Assembly: GCA_035627955.1 (NCBI GenBank)
Contig: DASPKU010000006.1
Span: 248,001 to 312,000, forward strand
Source of the DNA: Phycisphaerales bacterium
GTDB lineage: Bacteria; Planctomycetota; Phycisphaerae; Phycisphaerales; UBA1924
Length of the DNA: 64,000 nt
Direction of reading: 5' to 3'
The position numbers were made by a program, and so were the translations under genes. Of the stretch, positions 16,749-26,167 are shown in pieces; within the stretch, counting starts at the first letter, position 1, and the number at the start of each line of letters is the position of its first letter. The notes under the pieces are model-generated. The model was not told where the DNA came from. It was given only the letters and a program-made list of their open reading frames with translations, and ran no database searches.

Positions 16749-17789
16749 ATGGCGCTGCTCATCGCTGGGATCGACGAGGCCGGCTACGGGCCCCTTTTGG
16801 GGCCGTTGTGTGTTGGCCTGTCGGTGTTCCGGGTGCGGGAGGTGCCGGACCCGTCGAAGCTGCCCGACCTGTGGAAGATGCTGAACAAGGGCGTGTGCAA
16901 GGGGCCCGGGCGGGCGGGGGAGAATGACCGGCGCGGGCGGGTGGCGGTGGCGGACAGCAAGGAACTCAAGCTCGCGAACAGCGTGAAGTGTGCCCACCCG
17001 CTGGTGCACCTGGAGCGCGGGGTGCTGACGTTCGTGCGGTGCCTGCCCGACGCTGCCGGAGCGATGGTGAGCGATGACGCGGGGTTGTTCAACGCGATCG
17101 GCGCGGCGATGCCCGAGGTCGCGTGCTACGCCGTCGAGCCCCGTGCACTGCCAATGTGCATGACCGCGGCGGAGGTGTCGATCGCGCACAACGTGCTGCA
17201 GCGGGCGATGGTCACGGCCGGCGTGGAGCTGCTGCGGCTGCGGTGCGAGGTGATCGGCGAGCCGCGGTACCAGCAGATCGTGAAGGACACGAACAACAAG
17301 GCCGAGACCACGGCCACGGCCTTCGGCGAGCACCTGCGGCGGGTGTGGGAGCTTTACGGGGCGGAGCCGGAAGAAAGTCGACTTGGCGTGGTGTGCGACC
17401 GCATGGGAGGGCGCATCCAGTATTCGGGGCTGATCGAGCGCGAGTTGCCGGGGTGCACGGTCGAGATCATCGAGGAATCCGAGAACCGCAGCCGCTACGG
17501 CGTGACCGCGAAGGACGCGGCGGGGCGAGAGCGCAAGGCGAGCGTGTCGTTCCTCGTCGAGGGCGAGAGCCTGCACATGCCGGTGGCGCTCGCGTCGATG
17601 GTGGCGAAGTTCACGCGTGAGCTGTCGATGATGCGGTTCAACCAGCACTGGAACGCGGTACGGGCGGCCCGCGGGTATGCGGAGGTGAAGCCCACCGCGG
17701 GGTACCGGAACGACGCCCACCGGTGGCTCGAGGACATCGGGGATGTGATGTCAGAGGAAGACAAAAAGGTGCTGATCCGCTGGGTGTGA
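16749..17789 (+). CDS. Divergent ribonuclease HII-like protein
   Basis: 346 aa from ATG at 16749; an upstream ATG at 16719 is possible. The start GIDEAGYGPLLGPL closely resembles the RNase HII active-site segment G-[VI]-DEAGRGPL-x-GP, and VADSKELKLA matches the DSKxL motif. GVVCDRMGGRIQYSG carries a further conserved-looking Asp. The protein is longer than RNase HII (about 200 aa), with inserted sequence around residues 45-75 and 100-190. The Arg of the canonical GRG recognition motif is replaced by Tyr, so specificity for RNA/DNA junctions may differ. It lies 12 nt upstream of ribD. A nuclease of the RNase H fold is likely; its substrate is inferred only. Confidence 0.75.
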   Translation: MALLIAGIDEAGYGPLLGPLCVGLSVFRVREVPDPSKLPDLWKMLNKGVCKGPGRAGENDRRGRVAVADSKELKLANSVKCAHPLVHLERGVLTFVRCLPDAAGAMVSDDAGLFNAIGAAMPEVACYAVEPRALPMCMTAAEVSIAHNVLQRAMVTAGVELLRLRCEVIGEPRYQQIVKDTNNKAETTATAFGEHLRRVWELYGAEPEESRLGVVCDRMGGRIQYSGLIERELPGCTVEIIEESENRSRYGVTAKDAAGRERKASVSFLVEGESLHMPVALASMVAKFTRELSMMRFNQHWNAVRAARGYAEVKPTAGYRNDAHRWLEDIGDVMSEEDKKVLIRWV

Positions 17790-17801
17790 CTGGAGGGAGC
17801 A

Positions 17802-18950
17802 TTGTCGGAAGCCAAGCGCATGCTGGACCTGGCCGCGAGGGCGGCGCTGCGCGCGGCGGGCCATGCCGAGCCCAACCCGCTGGTGGGGTGCGTGCTCGTG
17901 AAGGACGGGCGGGTCCTCGGGATTGGGCACCACAGGCGGTACGGCGGGCTGCACGCCGAGCGTGAGGCGCTGCTGTCGTGCCAGCGGCAGGGGAACGACC
18001 CGCGCGGGAGCACGGCCTATGTGACGTTGGAGCCGTGCAACGGGCACGGCAAGCAGCCGCCGTGCTCGCAGGCGCTGGTCGAGGCGGGGGTCGCACGCGT
18101 CGTGTACGCACGGCCGGACCCGAACCCGCCCAAGAGCGGTGGTGCAATGACATTGCGGCAGGCGGGGATCGCATGTGAGTTGTCGACCGACAGCCCGCTC
18201 GCGAGCGGGCTCGCGGCGCCGTTCGTCAAGCGGCTGGCGACTGGGTTGCCGTGGACGATTGCCAAGTGGGCTCAGACCATCGACGGGCGGATCGCGACGC
18301 GCACGGGTGAGAGCAAGTGGATCAGCAACGAGCGGTCGCGGGTGCGGGTGCACCGCCTGCGCGGGCGGGTGGACGCGATCCTGACGGGCATCGGGACGGT
18401 GCTCGCGGATGATCCGCTGCTGACGCCCCGCGGTGTGCGGGCGCGGCGTGTGCCCAAGCGTGTGATCGCGGACACGGACCTGGATCTTCCGGCGAGCTCG
18501 ATGCTCGCGAGCACGGCGAAGGACACCCCGACGCTGCTTGCGTGCGAGGCGAGCCTCACGACGGCCGAAATCACGAAGCACCGCGTCGCGTACCTGCAGA
18601 GTCTGGGGGTGCAGGTCATCCCAATCCCCACCCGCCCACGAGCGGGGAGCGCTTCGGGCATCGACCTCGCGGCCCTGCTGCGGGTGCTCGCGGCGGAGCA
18701 CCAGGTCGCGACGGTGATGGTGGAGGCGGGCCCGGGGTTGCTGGGGTCGCTCGTCGAGGAAGACCTCATCGACGAGGCGGTGATCTACATTGCGCCGATG
18801 CTGCTGGGGGACGAGCTCGCGAAGTCGGTGGCGGTGGGGCGGGTGGCCGAGCAGCTGAAGTCGGCGCGCCGGTTCGATCTATGGTGTGTGCGGCCGGTGG
18901 GAGGGGATGTGGAGCTGACCTACCGACGGCGCGAGCCTGCGTACCCCTGA
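17802..18950 (+). CDS. ribD: Riboflavin biosynthesis bifunctional deaminase/reductase RibD
   Basis: 382 aa from TTG at 17802, behind GGAGGGAG; ATG at 17820 is the alternative. The N-terminal deaminase domain (1-150) has the zinc ligands HAE (GGLHAEREAL) and PC..C (LEPCNGHGKQPPC). The C-terminal reductase domain (about 155-382) has KWAQTIDGRIATRTGESKWI, GIGTVLADDPLLTPR and VEAGPGLLGSL. It converts the GTP-derived pyrimidine to 5-amino-6-ribitylaminouracil phosphate. The next-step enzyme ribH is encoded at the right edge of this window, in a separate operon. Confidence 0.95.
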   Translation: MSEAKRMLDLAARAALRAAGHAEPNPLVGCVLVKDGRVLGIGHHRRYGGLHAEREALLSCQRQGNDPRGSTAYVTLEPCNGHGKQPPCSQALVEAGVARVVYARPDPNPPKSGGAMTLRQAGIACELSTDSPLASGLAAPFVKRLATGLPWTIAKWAQTIDGRIATRTGESKWISNERSRVRVHRLRGRVDAILTGIGTVLADDPLLTPRGVRARRVPKRVIADTDLDLPASSMLASTAKDTPTLLACEASLTTAEITKHRVAYLQSLGVQVIPIPTRPRAGSASGIDLAALLRVLAAEHQVATVMVEAGPGLLGSLVEEDLIDEAVIYIAPMLLGDELAKSVAVGRVAEQLKSARRFDLWCVRPVGGDVELTYRRREPAYP

Positions 18951-18992
18951 TGCGTGTGAGTCGGGCTCTCACAGTTCACGTACACTCCGCTG

Positions 18993-20669
18993 ATGTGGCG
19001 TGGACTCTCCCTGGCCCAGAAGTGCCTCCTTGTGTTCGGCACTGCGATTGTGCTGGTGGTGCTGGCCGCGCTGACGGTGCCGTGGCTGCGGATGACCAAG
19101 CTCATCGACGCGGGGCAGCAGGACATCTCGCACCAGATGGTGATCACGTGGGAGGCGCTGGGGCGGGCGGAGGCGGCGACCTCGGGGGTGCTGCCGCTGC
19201 CGAACATCCCGGCGCGCCAGTGGCCGCTCGCGGGGCTGGAGCCGTACGGGACCAAGGTCGCCCGCGGCGGCATCATGGCGACGCGTCTGACGGTTGATCA
19301 GGCGACGGAGCTTGCGCGGGTTGACCCGTTCATCGCGCGGGCGCTCGCAGCCTTCCGGGACGACGCGACGCAGAACGAGCTGCAGGCGGCGCAGTGGTCG
19401 GGCACCACGCGTGAGTACCGCTACGCCAAGGCCGACCGCGTGATCTCAGCCGGCACGTCGCGGCTGGTGAGCATCGTTGTGCTCGAGCGACGCAGCGTTG
19501 AGGCGACCCGCCTGCTGCTCTCGAACACGATCTACCTGCTGGGCGCGGGCGCGGCGGTGCTGCTCCCCGCGCTGCTCGTGCTCTACATCATCACTCAGAA
19601 GCTGATCCTGCAGCCGGTCAGGGCCCTCCGCGACACCGCCCAGCGCGTGCAGGAGGGCAATGTCGCGATCCGGTCAGAAATCAGAACGGGGGACGAGTTC
19701 GAGCATCTCGCGGAGACGTTCAACTCCATGCTGAACGACCTCCAGGTTGGTCAGGACCGGTTGCGCTCGATCAACTCTGCCCTGGACCTCAAGCTGCACG
19801 AACTGGCCGAGAGCAACTCGTCGCTGTACCACGCCGCCAAGGTCAAGGGCGAGTTCCTCGCGAACGTGAGCCACGAGCTGCGCACGCCGCTCAACTCGAT
19901 CATCGGATTCGCGGAGCTGCTGATGGAGGTCGCCCGCAACGATCTCGAGCGCGAGCCCACCCCGGGGGTGCAGAAGCGGATCCGGTACCTTGAGAACATC
20001 CTGACCGCGGGCAAGAACCTGCTGAACCTGATCAACACCCTGCTGGAGATGTCTCGGATTGAGGCGGGCCGGGTGGAGTTGTCCATCGAGCGCATGAACC
20101 TGCGCGACGCGTGCGAGGGGCTGATCGGGCTCATCGCCCCCATTGCCGACAAGCGCGGCGTGCAGCTCAAGCTCGAAGTCGGCGAGGACCTCCCGGTGGT
20201 GAGCACCGACCCCAGGAAGTTCCAGCAGGTCGTGTTCAACTTCCTCAGCAACGCGGTGAAGTTCGTCGAGCCTATGGAGCGTACCGGCCGCCAGCCGCAG
20301 GTGACGCTGCGCGCCGAGCGGCTGCGCGGGAGTGGCGGCCCTGACGGCGGGCAGGACCGTGTGCGCGTGAGCGTGATCGACAATGGCCCGGGGATCCCGC
20401 GGGAGGAACAAGAGAAGGTCTTCGAGAAGTTCTACCAGCTCGACGGCGGGCACACGCGCGAGCACACTGGCACGGGCCTGGGACTCGCAATCTCTAAGGA
20501 GCTTGCGCAGATCCTCCAGTCGGAGATTCAGCTGGTAAGCGAGGTGGGGCGCGGCTCGATGTTCAGCCTGATCATGCCCCTCCAACTGGGGGAAGAGCAC
20601 GCGGAGGTCTCAGCCCTCGAGGCCAAGTTCAGGGGTTCGCTCACGAGCGGGCGGGGCTGGGAAGGCTAG
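18993..20669 (+). CDS. Membrane sensor histidine kinase
   Basis: 558 aa. TM1 is about residues 10-32, followed by an extracytoplasmic region of about 150 residues, TM2 about 177-199 (NTIYLLGAGAAVLLPALLVL) and a HAMP domain (about 205-255). DHp domain has the phosphoacceptor His294 in NVSHELRTPLNSIIGF. The catalytic domain has N box NFLSNAVKF, G1 DNGPGIP and G2 GTGLGLAISK. No receiver domain is fused and no response regulator gene is adjacent, so it is an orphan kinase here. Signal unknown. Confidence 0.92.
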   Translation: MWRGLSLAQKCLLVFGTAIVLVVLAALTVPWLRMTKLIDAGQQDISHQMVITWEALGRAEAATSGVLPLPNIPARQWPLAGLEPYGTKVARGGIMATRLTVDQATELARVDPFIARALAAFRDDATQNELQAAQWSGTTREYRYAKADRVISAGTSRLVSIVVLERRSVEATRLLLSNTIYLLGAGAAVLLPALLVLYIITQKLILQPVRALRDTAQRVQEGNVAIRSEIRTGDEFEHLAETFNSMLNDLQVGQDRLRSINSALDLKLHELAESNSSLYHAAKVKGEFLANVSHELRTPLNSIIGFAELLMEVARNDLEREPTPGVQKRIRYLENILTAGKNLLNLINTLLEMSRIEAGRVELSIERMNLRDACEGLIGLIAPIADKRGVQLKLEVGEDLPVVSTDPRKFQQVVFNFLSNAVKFVEPMERTGRQPQVTLRAERLRGSGGPDGGQDRVRVSVIDNGPGIPREEQEKVFEKFYQLDGGHTREHTGTGLGLAISKELAQILQSEIQLVSEVGRGSMFSLIMPLQLGEEHAEVSALEAKFRGSLTSGRGWEG

Positions 20670-20813
20670 AAAAAACCTCGGCCGGCAGGGGCCGCGATTG
20701 AAGGGGCGCTGGGGGGTAGCGCATCCCTCCATTCTGCGAGCACCACTGCGCGGCCGAGGGTTCCATAGGGCGCGACAGAGCGGTGATAGAAGGCAACCGA
20801 ACTCCGTTATCCA

Positions 20814-20830
20814 GTTGACTTCTGGTCAAC
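20814..20830. promoter_or_regulatory. Perfect inverted repeat, candidate TetR operator
   Basis: GTTGAC-TTCTG-GTCAAC lies 28 nt before the ATG of the TetR gene and overlaps a TTGACT -35-like hexamer. A site like this would fit autorepression; inferred from position and symmetry. Confidence 0.55.
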
Positions 20831-20858
20831 CATGCGCCGCGCGCGGGTAAAGTGAGTC

Positions 20859-21470
20859 ATGCAAACGCGCGAACGGCTCGTCCGCGCCGCCTACGAAGTG
20901 TTCCTACAGCAGGGCTTCAACGCGGTTGGAATCGATCAGGTCCTCCAAAAGGTGGGCGTCACCAAGACGACCTTCTACAACCACTTCGAGAGCAAGGACG
21001 ACCTCGTCGCGGCGGTGCTCCAGTGGCGCAACGCGCAGTGGCCTCGGGCCCTCAAGAAGGTCTTCGAGGACGCCGGCGAGACGGATGCGGCCGAGCGGCT
21101 GGTGCTGCTGCTTCGCCAACGGGATGAGATCTGGGAGCTGCCTAAGGGGGGGACGGGGCTGTTCACGCGGGCGGCGTGCGAGTACCCAGCGGGTCAGGGC
21201 CCGGTGCGGCAGGCGATCGCCGAGTACCGCGCGACGCTCGAGAAAGAACTCCTGTCAATCACCAGGGCGACTGGCGCGGCTGACCCCGAGGCGCTGATGC
21301 GAGAGATAAAACTGGTGCTCGCAGGGGTGGCCGGTATGAACCTGGTTGGTGACACGGAGCGCGTGAACGAAACGGCGGTGCACGTGGCTCGGCAGGTGAT
21401 CGAGCGTCACCTGGTGAGCGCGCCGAAGAAGAAGGCGGCGAAGGCGCCCCCGAAGAAGAAGAAGCGCTAA
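20859..21470 (+). CDS. TetR/AcrR family transcriptional regulator
   Basis: 203 aa. The N-terminal HTH reads RERLVRAAYEVFLQQGFNAVGIDQVLQKVGVTKTTFYNHF in two overlapping parts: the amphipathic first helix (about 4-17) and the recognition region TKTTFYNHFESKDDLV (about 34-50). The ligand domain resembles the short TetR C-terminal type. The C-terminus is a Lys-rich tail (KKKAAKAPPKKKKR), unusual for the family. A perfect inverted repeat sits in the promoter. The gene converges on the fumarylacetoacetase gene with only 3 nt between stop codons, so the regulated genes are not obvious. Confidence 0.9.
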   Translation: MQTRERLVRAAYEVFLQQGFNAVGIDQVLQKVGVTKTTFYNHFESKDDLVAAVLQWRNAQWPRALKKVFEDAGETDAAERLVLLLRQRDEIWELPKGGTGLFTRAACEYPAGQGPVRQAIAEYRATLEKELLSITRATGAADPEALMREIKLVLAGVAGMNLVGDTERVNETAVHVARQVIERHLVSAPKKKAAKAPPKKKKR

Positions 21471-21473
21471 GAC

Positions 21474-22859
21474 TCACCCGCGGATCGTGCCGCGGCACTC
21501 GCCAAAGCCGATTCGGCGGAAGCCTTCTCGTTCGCAGAAAGCCTTCATGATCACCGTATCGCCATCAGCGAGGAAAGTGCGCTTCTCGCCGGTGGGCAGT
21601 TCAATCGCCTTGCGCGGCTTGGGCTTGCCGCCCTCGCCCATCCCGTCCCACGTGAGCTCGAGCAGGCAGCCGCGGGAGTCTGGAGTGGGGCCGCTGACGG
21701 TGCCGCTCGCGATGAGGTCGCCGGGCTGGAAGTTGCAGCCGTTGCAGGTGTGGTGCGCAATCATCTGGGCGAAGGTCCAGTACATGTCGCGGAACGAGCG
21801 GCCGCTGCTGAGGCGGTGGGGGGCGAGGCCGCGCTTCGCCATGTCGGCGGACTGGAGGTAGACCTCGAGCGTGATGTCGAAGCCGCCCTGGGCCTGGTCG
21901 GTCTCGTCGTTGAGGTAGTCCAGTGGCCTGGGGTCTCCTTCGGGCCGCTGGTAGGCGGGGCAGCGGAAGGGCGCGAGGGCCTCGCGGGTGACAACGAAGG
22001 GCGAGACCGTCGTCGCGAAGTTCTTGGCGAGGAAGGGGCCCAGGGGCTGGTATTCCCACTTTTGGAGGTCGCGTGCCGACCAGTCATTCACGAGGCAGAG
22101 CCCCAGGATGTTGGAGTCGGCGTTGGCGATCTTGATCGGCTCGCCCAGGTTGTTGCCCGGCGCAAGCACGCACCCGACCTCAAGCTCATAGTCGAGCAGT
22201 TTGCTGGGGCCGAACGCGGGGGCGGCACCGGGCTTGTCGTCGGGCGGGGACTGCTGGCCCGAGGGACGCACAATCTCGGTGCCTGACACCACCAGCGACG
22301 AGGCCCGCCCGTGGTAGCCGATTGGGACCCACTTGTAGTTGGGCAGCAGCGGGTTGTCCGGCCGGAACATCGAGCCGACGGTGCTGGCGTGGTGGATGCT
22401 GGCGTAAAAGTCGGTGTAGTTGAAGGTGGACACTGGCAGAAAGTGCGTGACCTCGGTCTGCTTGCGCATCGCCTTCTCCCGCAGCCGCTTGATCGGCTGC
22501 GAGGCATGCGTGGTGGCGTTCAGGAAGTGCTGCACGGCCTTGCGCAGCCGGGCCGCGGAGCCCTGGTGTGACGCGGCCATGATGCCCGACCAGTACGGGT
22601 AGTTCAGCAGCTCCGCGAGCTCCTCGTCATCACGGGCGAAGTACCCCGCCTCATTAAGCATGGAGACGTCGAGGATGGAGTCGCCAATCGCGATCCCGAG
22701 GTGGTCGTGGGTGTGCCGGTGCTCTCCCTCGCCGTGTGTGGCCTCGATGGTGCACAGCGGCAGGTTCTGGATGGGGAAGTCGGTGCTGGGGTCGTTCGCG
22801 GACTCCACCCAGGAGCGGAGGTTCGGGTCGTGCGTCGCGTCGATAGCGGGGTAGGCCAT
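21474..22859 (-). CDS. fahA: Fumarylacetoacetase
   Basis: 461 aa, full length. Hydrolyses fumarylacetoacetate to fumarate and acetoacetate, the last step of tyrosine and homogentisate degradation. An N-terminal beta domain (about 1-130; NLPLCTIEATHGEGEHRHTH) precedes the hydrolase domain, with FYASIHHASTVGSMFRP, PIGYHGRASSLVVSG, LDYELEVGCVLAPGN, VNDWSARDLQKWEYQPLGPF and GSGT-like IASGTVSGP. No other genes of the pathway are adjacent. Confidence 0.95.
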   Translation of the reverse strand: MAYPAIDATHDPNLRSWVESANDPSTDFPIQNLPLCTIEATHGEGEHRHTHDHLGIAIGDSILDVSMLNEAGYFARDDEELAELLNYPYWSGIMAASHQGSAARLRKAVQHFLNATTHASQPIKRLREKAMRKQTEVTHFLPVSTFNYTDFYASIHHASTVGSMFRPDNPLLPNYKWVPIGYHGRASSLVVSGTEIVRPSGQQSPPDDKPGAAPAFGPSKLLDYELEVGCVLAPGNNLGEPIKIANADSNILGLCLVNDWSARDLQKWEYQPLGPFLAKNFATTVSPFVVTREALAPFRCPAYQRPEGDPRPLDYLNDETDQAQGGFDITLEVYLQSADMAKRGLAPHRLSSGRSFRDMYWTFAQMIAHHTCNGCNFQPGDLIASGTVSGPTPDSRGCLLELTWDGMGEGGKPKPRKAIELPTGEKRTFLADGDTVIMKAFCEREGFRRIGFGECRGTIRG

Positions 22860-22916
22860 GGGCGGAGCGTATCCGCCCTGGCGCTCGGTTTGGCCCCGGG
22901 ACGCAGGGCGCGGGTG

Positions 22917-24371
22917 TCAGAAGTTGACCGTGAACTCCCAGATCTGGTTCTCGGCCGAGATCCGCCCGCCGGAGTCGCGCACGCCGTCGCGGTTGATGAA
23001 GAAGCGGTAGGTGCCGTTCTCAAAGCCGCCCGGGGCGTTGAGGCGGAACAGGGCGGTCTGGATCGCGCCGTTGGTGGCGCCGCTGATAGAGACCAGCGAC
23101 TTGCTCAGCTCCAGGCCGTCGGGCCCGACGATGCGGATGCTGTCGACGTTGATCGTCGAGCGGTTGATGGACGTGTCGTCCATGAAGCGGACGTTGACGT
23201 CCCAGCGGGTGAGGGTCGGATTGGCGGGCAGCAGCACCTCGGCCGTTGGCGTGCTGAAGGAGAGGTTGTAGCTCTTGAGGTCGTAGACTGGGATGAAGCG
23301 GTTGCTGGTGTCCTTGACCTTGTTCGAGTTGATCTTCAGCGTGTAGGTGCCGCCGTCGCGGTAGTCCCAAGCTCCGCCGCGGGCATTGAAGGTGAAGTAG
23401 GCAGTGTACGAGCCATCGGGGTTGTGCAGCAGCTGCGAAGTGATGCTGTTGGCAGTGAACCCGCCAGGGCCCACGATGGTCATCGCGCCTGCGGTGACCA
23501 GGCCCGCGGGGTGGATGGCGCTGGGCGAGAGCGCGGAGAACTTCACCGGGATGACCCAGTCGTTCTCGTTCACGCTGTCGGTCTGCACCACGGCCTTGGG
23601 CGTGCCGAAGAACAGGCCGAAGTCGCGGTAGGTGTGCGCGGTCACCGCCCGGGCGGCGTTGTCGCGGACCTTGTCGACGCCGATTGTCAGGCGGTACGTG
23701 CCGTTAGCGGTGTAGCTCCAGGCGCCGTCCTGCGCTCCGATGCGGTAGACGACCTTGGTCGTGTTCGCGCTCACGTTGATGATCTGGTGCACGGTCACGC
23801 CGGTGTTCGCGCCCAGGGCCACCGTGAGATCGCTGCCGTCAATCGTGCTCTGGTTGAGGCCGCCGATGGTGTCATACTGGATAACGACGAGCCAGTCGGT
23901 GGCGCGCATCGTGTTGCTCACCAGTCGGGCCTTGGGCGTGGCCCACGACAGGTTGCGGGTGGTCAGCTGCGCGTCATCGAGCGCGTCGCCCTGGGGGCTC
24001 AGCACCTGGCCGATGGGCGAGGTGATGGTGTACGTGCCGTTGTCGGTCACGCCCCAGGCGTTGTCGTACGCCTTGAAGCGGTAGGTGGCCCGCTGCTTGC
24101 CGTTCACGAGCACCGGGGCCGCGGCCAGGGTGCCGACAATCGGTGTGCGCGTGCCAAGCTGTACCTGCAGGTCGCCGTTGCCGATCGTTGCAGTGTTGAC
24201 GTTGCCCCAGTCGACGCGGACGTACAGGTTCGTCGCGTCGCTCCACATGCCGGAGATCGTGGGGGTGGGCGCGCTGAGCAGGGCGCGACCCTCCAGCGCT
24301 TCCATGGGCGCGGGGAGGGCGGTGGTAACGGGGGCGCGGGCGACGCGCAGGTCACGGCGGAACCAGGACAT
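22917..24371 (-). CDS. Secreted protein with LEGRALLS motif and repeated beta modules
   Basis: 484 aa from ATG at 24371, with GGGAG six bases upstream. The N-terminus carries MEALEGRALLSA, the E-x-L-E-x-R-x-L-L-S type motif found at the start of planctomycete exported proteins. The body is built of about four to five related beta modules of roughly 80-90 residues. Each has a W-x-Y-x-x-x-GTY core and a following V-x-D-x-x-x-R turn (GAWSYTANGTYRLTIGVDKV, GAWDYRDGGTYTLKINSNKV, GFENGTYRFFINRDGV). No catalytic motif is seen. Likely an extracellular or surface adhesive/structural protein. Confidence 0.8.
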   Translation of the reverse strand: MSWFRRDLRVARAPVTTALPAPMEALEGRALLSAPTPTISGMWSDATNLYVRVDWGNVNTATIGNGDLQVQLGTRTPIVGTLAAAPVLVNGKQRATYRFKAYDNAWGVTDNGTYTITSPIGQVLSPQGDALDDAQLTTRNLSWATPKARLVSNTMRATDWLVVIQYDTIGGLNQSTIDGSDLTVALGANTGVTVHQIINVSANTTKVVYRIGAQDGAWSYTANGTYRLTIGVDKVRDNAARAVTAHTYRDFGLFFGTPKAVVQTDSVNENDWVIPVKFSALSPSAIHPAGLVTAGAMTIVGPGGFTANSITSQLLHNPDGSYTAYFTFNARGGAWDYRDGGTYTLKINSNKVKDTSNRFIPVYDLKSYNLSFSTPTAEVLLPANPTLTRWDVNVRFMDDTSINRSTINVDSIRIVGPDGLELSKSLVSISGATNGAIQTALFRLNAPGGFENGTYRFFINRDGVRDSGGRISAENQIWEFTVNF

Positions 24372-24463
24372 AGTGCTCTCCCTGAGGAGCCAAAGCATAC
24401 CGGCTCAACGCCCAAAGTCCCTCGCGGTTGCACCGGGGGACACCGGACATTCTGCCTATTCCG

Positions 24464-26023
24464 TTACGACGCACCGCCGGTTCCGGCGTTCCCTTCGGGA
24501 TTACCCGGGGCCTGCGGCGCGAGCGCCTGCTCCTGGGCGCCCCAGCCGCCGCCGAGGGCCTTGTACAGGCCCACGAGGCTGCGAGTGACCCCGGTCTCGG
24601 ACTGCACGAGGGCGTCCTGCGTGTCGTAGAGCTGCCGCTGGGTGTCGAGGACGGTGAGGAAGTCGCCGATGCCGCTGCGGTAGCGGTCCATGGACAGGTT
24701 CACCGCACGCTCGTTCGCGGACACGGCGTCCTGCAACGCACGCCGGCGGGCCTGCTCCTGGATGAAGTTCGTCAGCGCGTTCTCCACCTCCTCGAATGAC
24801 AGCAGGATCGTCTGGTCGTAGGCGTACAGGGCCTGCTCCTCGCGGGCACCCGCGGCCTCGATACGCGCCCGCACCGCGCCGCCCGTAAACAGGTTCCAGC
24901 GCACTGCCGGGCCGATGTTCCAGTAGCGGGCGTTAGCGTCGAACACGTCGCCGATCTGCCCGGCCTGGAAGCCAAAGGCGCCGGTGATGGAGAAGCGGGG
25001 GTAGAGGTCTGCGGTGGCGACGCCGATGCGAGCGGTCGCGGCCGCGAGGTTGCGCTCGGCGCGTCGGATATCCGGGCGGCGGAGCAGCAGTTCGGAGGGC
25101 AGACCAACAGGGACCTCCGCGGGTGGCGTGGGCAACTGCGGGGGGGCGGCGTCGGGCTGGTTCACCGTCGAGGGGTTCAGTTCAGCGATCAGGCTCCCGG
25201 GCTCCTCGCCGAGCAGCACGCCGAGGCGGTGGGCTGCGGTGCGGAGGCCCGCCTGATACGTGGGCAGCTGTGCCTCGCGGGTGGAGAGCTGGGCCTGCGC
25301 CTGCGCGACCTCGAGGTCGCCCGCGAGGCCCGCGTCGAAGCGGGAGCGGGTGAGTTCGACGGTTTCACGTGACGCGCGGATAATCTGGTTGCTGAGGTTC
25401 ACGCGGCGCTGGAAGCCGCGCAGATCGGTGTACGCGCGCCCGACTTCCGCCGCGAGCGTGATCATGACGTCGCGCCGGTCCTCGATGAGTCCTTCAATGT
25501 CGGCGCGGGCGGCCTCAACGCCGCGCCTGACGCCGCCGAAAACGTCAATCTCGTACGACGCGTCGATGCTGGCGTCGTAGAGGGAGCGGTCGCGGTCGGC
25601 ATTGGCGAACTGACCTCCGGCGGTGCGCTCGCTGTTGCGGAAGCGGGAGGCGGAGGCGCCCGTCCCAACGGTGGGGTAGTAGCCGGATTCGGCTACGCCG
25701 AGCAGGGCGCGGGCCTCACGGACGCGGGCCGCGGCGGCCTTGAGGTCCAGGTTCTGGTTGATGGCACGTTCAACCAGCGAGTCGAGCACAGGGTCATTGA
25801 AGTTGCGCCACCAGGTCGCGAGGGCCTCCTGCGTGAGGGGCTGGGCGGTGATGGGGGTGGAGGTGGCCGCGCCGTCGCTTGTGGCCTGCGGGACCTGGTC
25901 TAGCGAGCTGTACGAGGCGGAGAGCTGGCGCTCGGGGGCTTTGTAGTCAGGGCCGACGGTGCAGCCGGCGAGCAGCATCAGCAGGGCGGGGGCGGACACT
26001 CGGATGAGGGCGGCGTTCTTCAA
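24464..26023 (-). CDS. Outer-membrane efflux lipoprotein, TolC/OprM (NodT) family
   Basis: 519 aa from TTG at 26023, preceded by AGGAG at nine bases. Lipoprotein signal LLMLLAGCTVGPDYKAPE, the standard N-terminus of NodT-family factors. Two TolC-type repeats give the expected pattern: LDLKAAAARVREARALLGVAESGYYP, LRRPDIRRAERNLAAATARIGVATADLYP and RRALQDAVSANERAVNLSMDRYRSG, ending YKALGGGW. It forms the outer-membrane duct of a tripartite exporter. An ABC ATPase gene lies upstream on the same strand, but no periplasmic adaptor or permease gene is present here. Confidence 0.93.
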   Translation of the reverse strand: MKNAALIRVSAPALLMLLAGCTVGPDYKAPERQLSASYSSLDQVPQATSDGAATSTPITAQPLTQEALATWWRNFNDPVLDSLVERAINQNLDLKAAAARVREARALLGVAESGYYPTVGTGASASRFRNSERTAGGQFANADRDRSLYDASIDASYEIDVFGGVRRGVEAARADIEGLIEDRRDVMITLAAEVGRAYTDLRGFQRRVNLSNQIIRASRETVELTRSRFDAGLAGDLEVAQAQAQLSTREAQLPTYQAGLRTAAHRLGVLLGEEPGSLIAELNPSTVNQPDAAPPQLPTPPAEVPVGLPSELLLRRPDIRRAERNLAAATARIGVATADLYPRFSITGAFGFQAGQIGDVFDANARYWNIGPAVRWNLFTGGAVRARIEAAGAREEQALYAYDQTILLSFEEVENALTNFIQEQARRRALQDAVSANERAVNLSMDRYRSGIGDFLTVLDTQRQLYDTQDALVQSETGVTRSLVGLYKALGGGWGAQEQALAPQAPGNPEGNAGTGGAS

Positions 26024-26167
26024 CGCGGGTTACTCCTGTGAGCCTGACGGGCGTCAAAGCGCGGGTCAGGACGGCCTATCGAGGGCCGAGTTGGGCGTGT
26101 GCGCCCGGGGGGTCAACTGTAGCTGGATGGAATGCGGTTTTCGCATGCGCGCATGTGCGGAATGCGT

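Noticed and set aside
16449-17720. 423-aa minus-strand reading frame over the RNase HII-like gene
   Set aside because: His/Arg/Pro-rich shadow that also reads into the tRNA-Leu.
22701-24629. 642-aa plus-strand reading frame opposite fahA and the LEGRALLS gene
   Set aside because: Spans two genes recognised on the other strand; composition is typical of a GC-rich antisense shadow.
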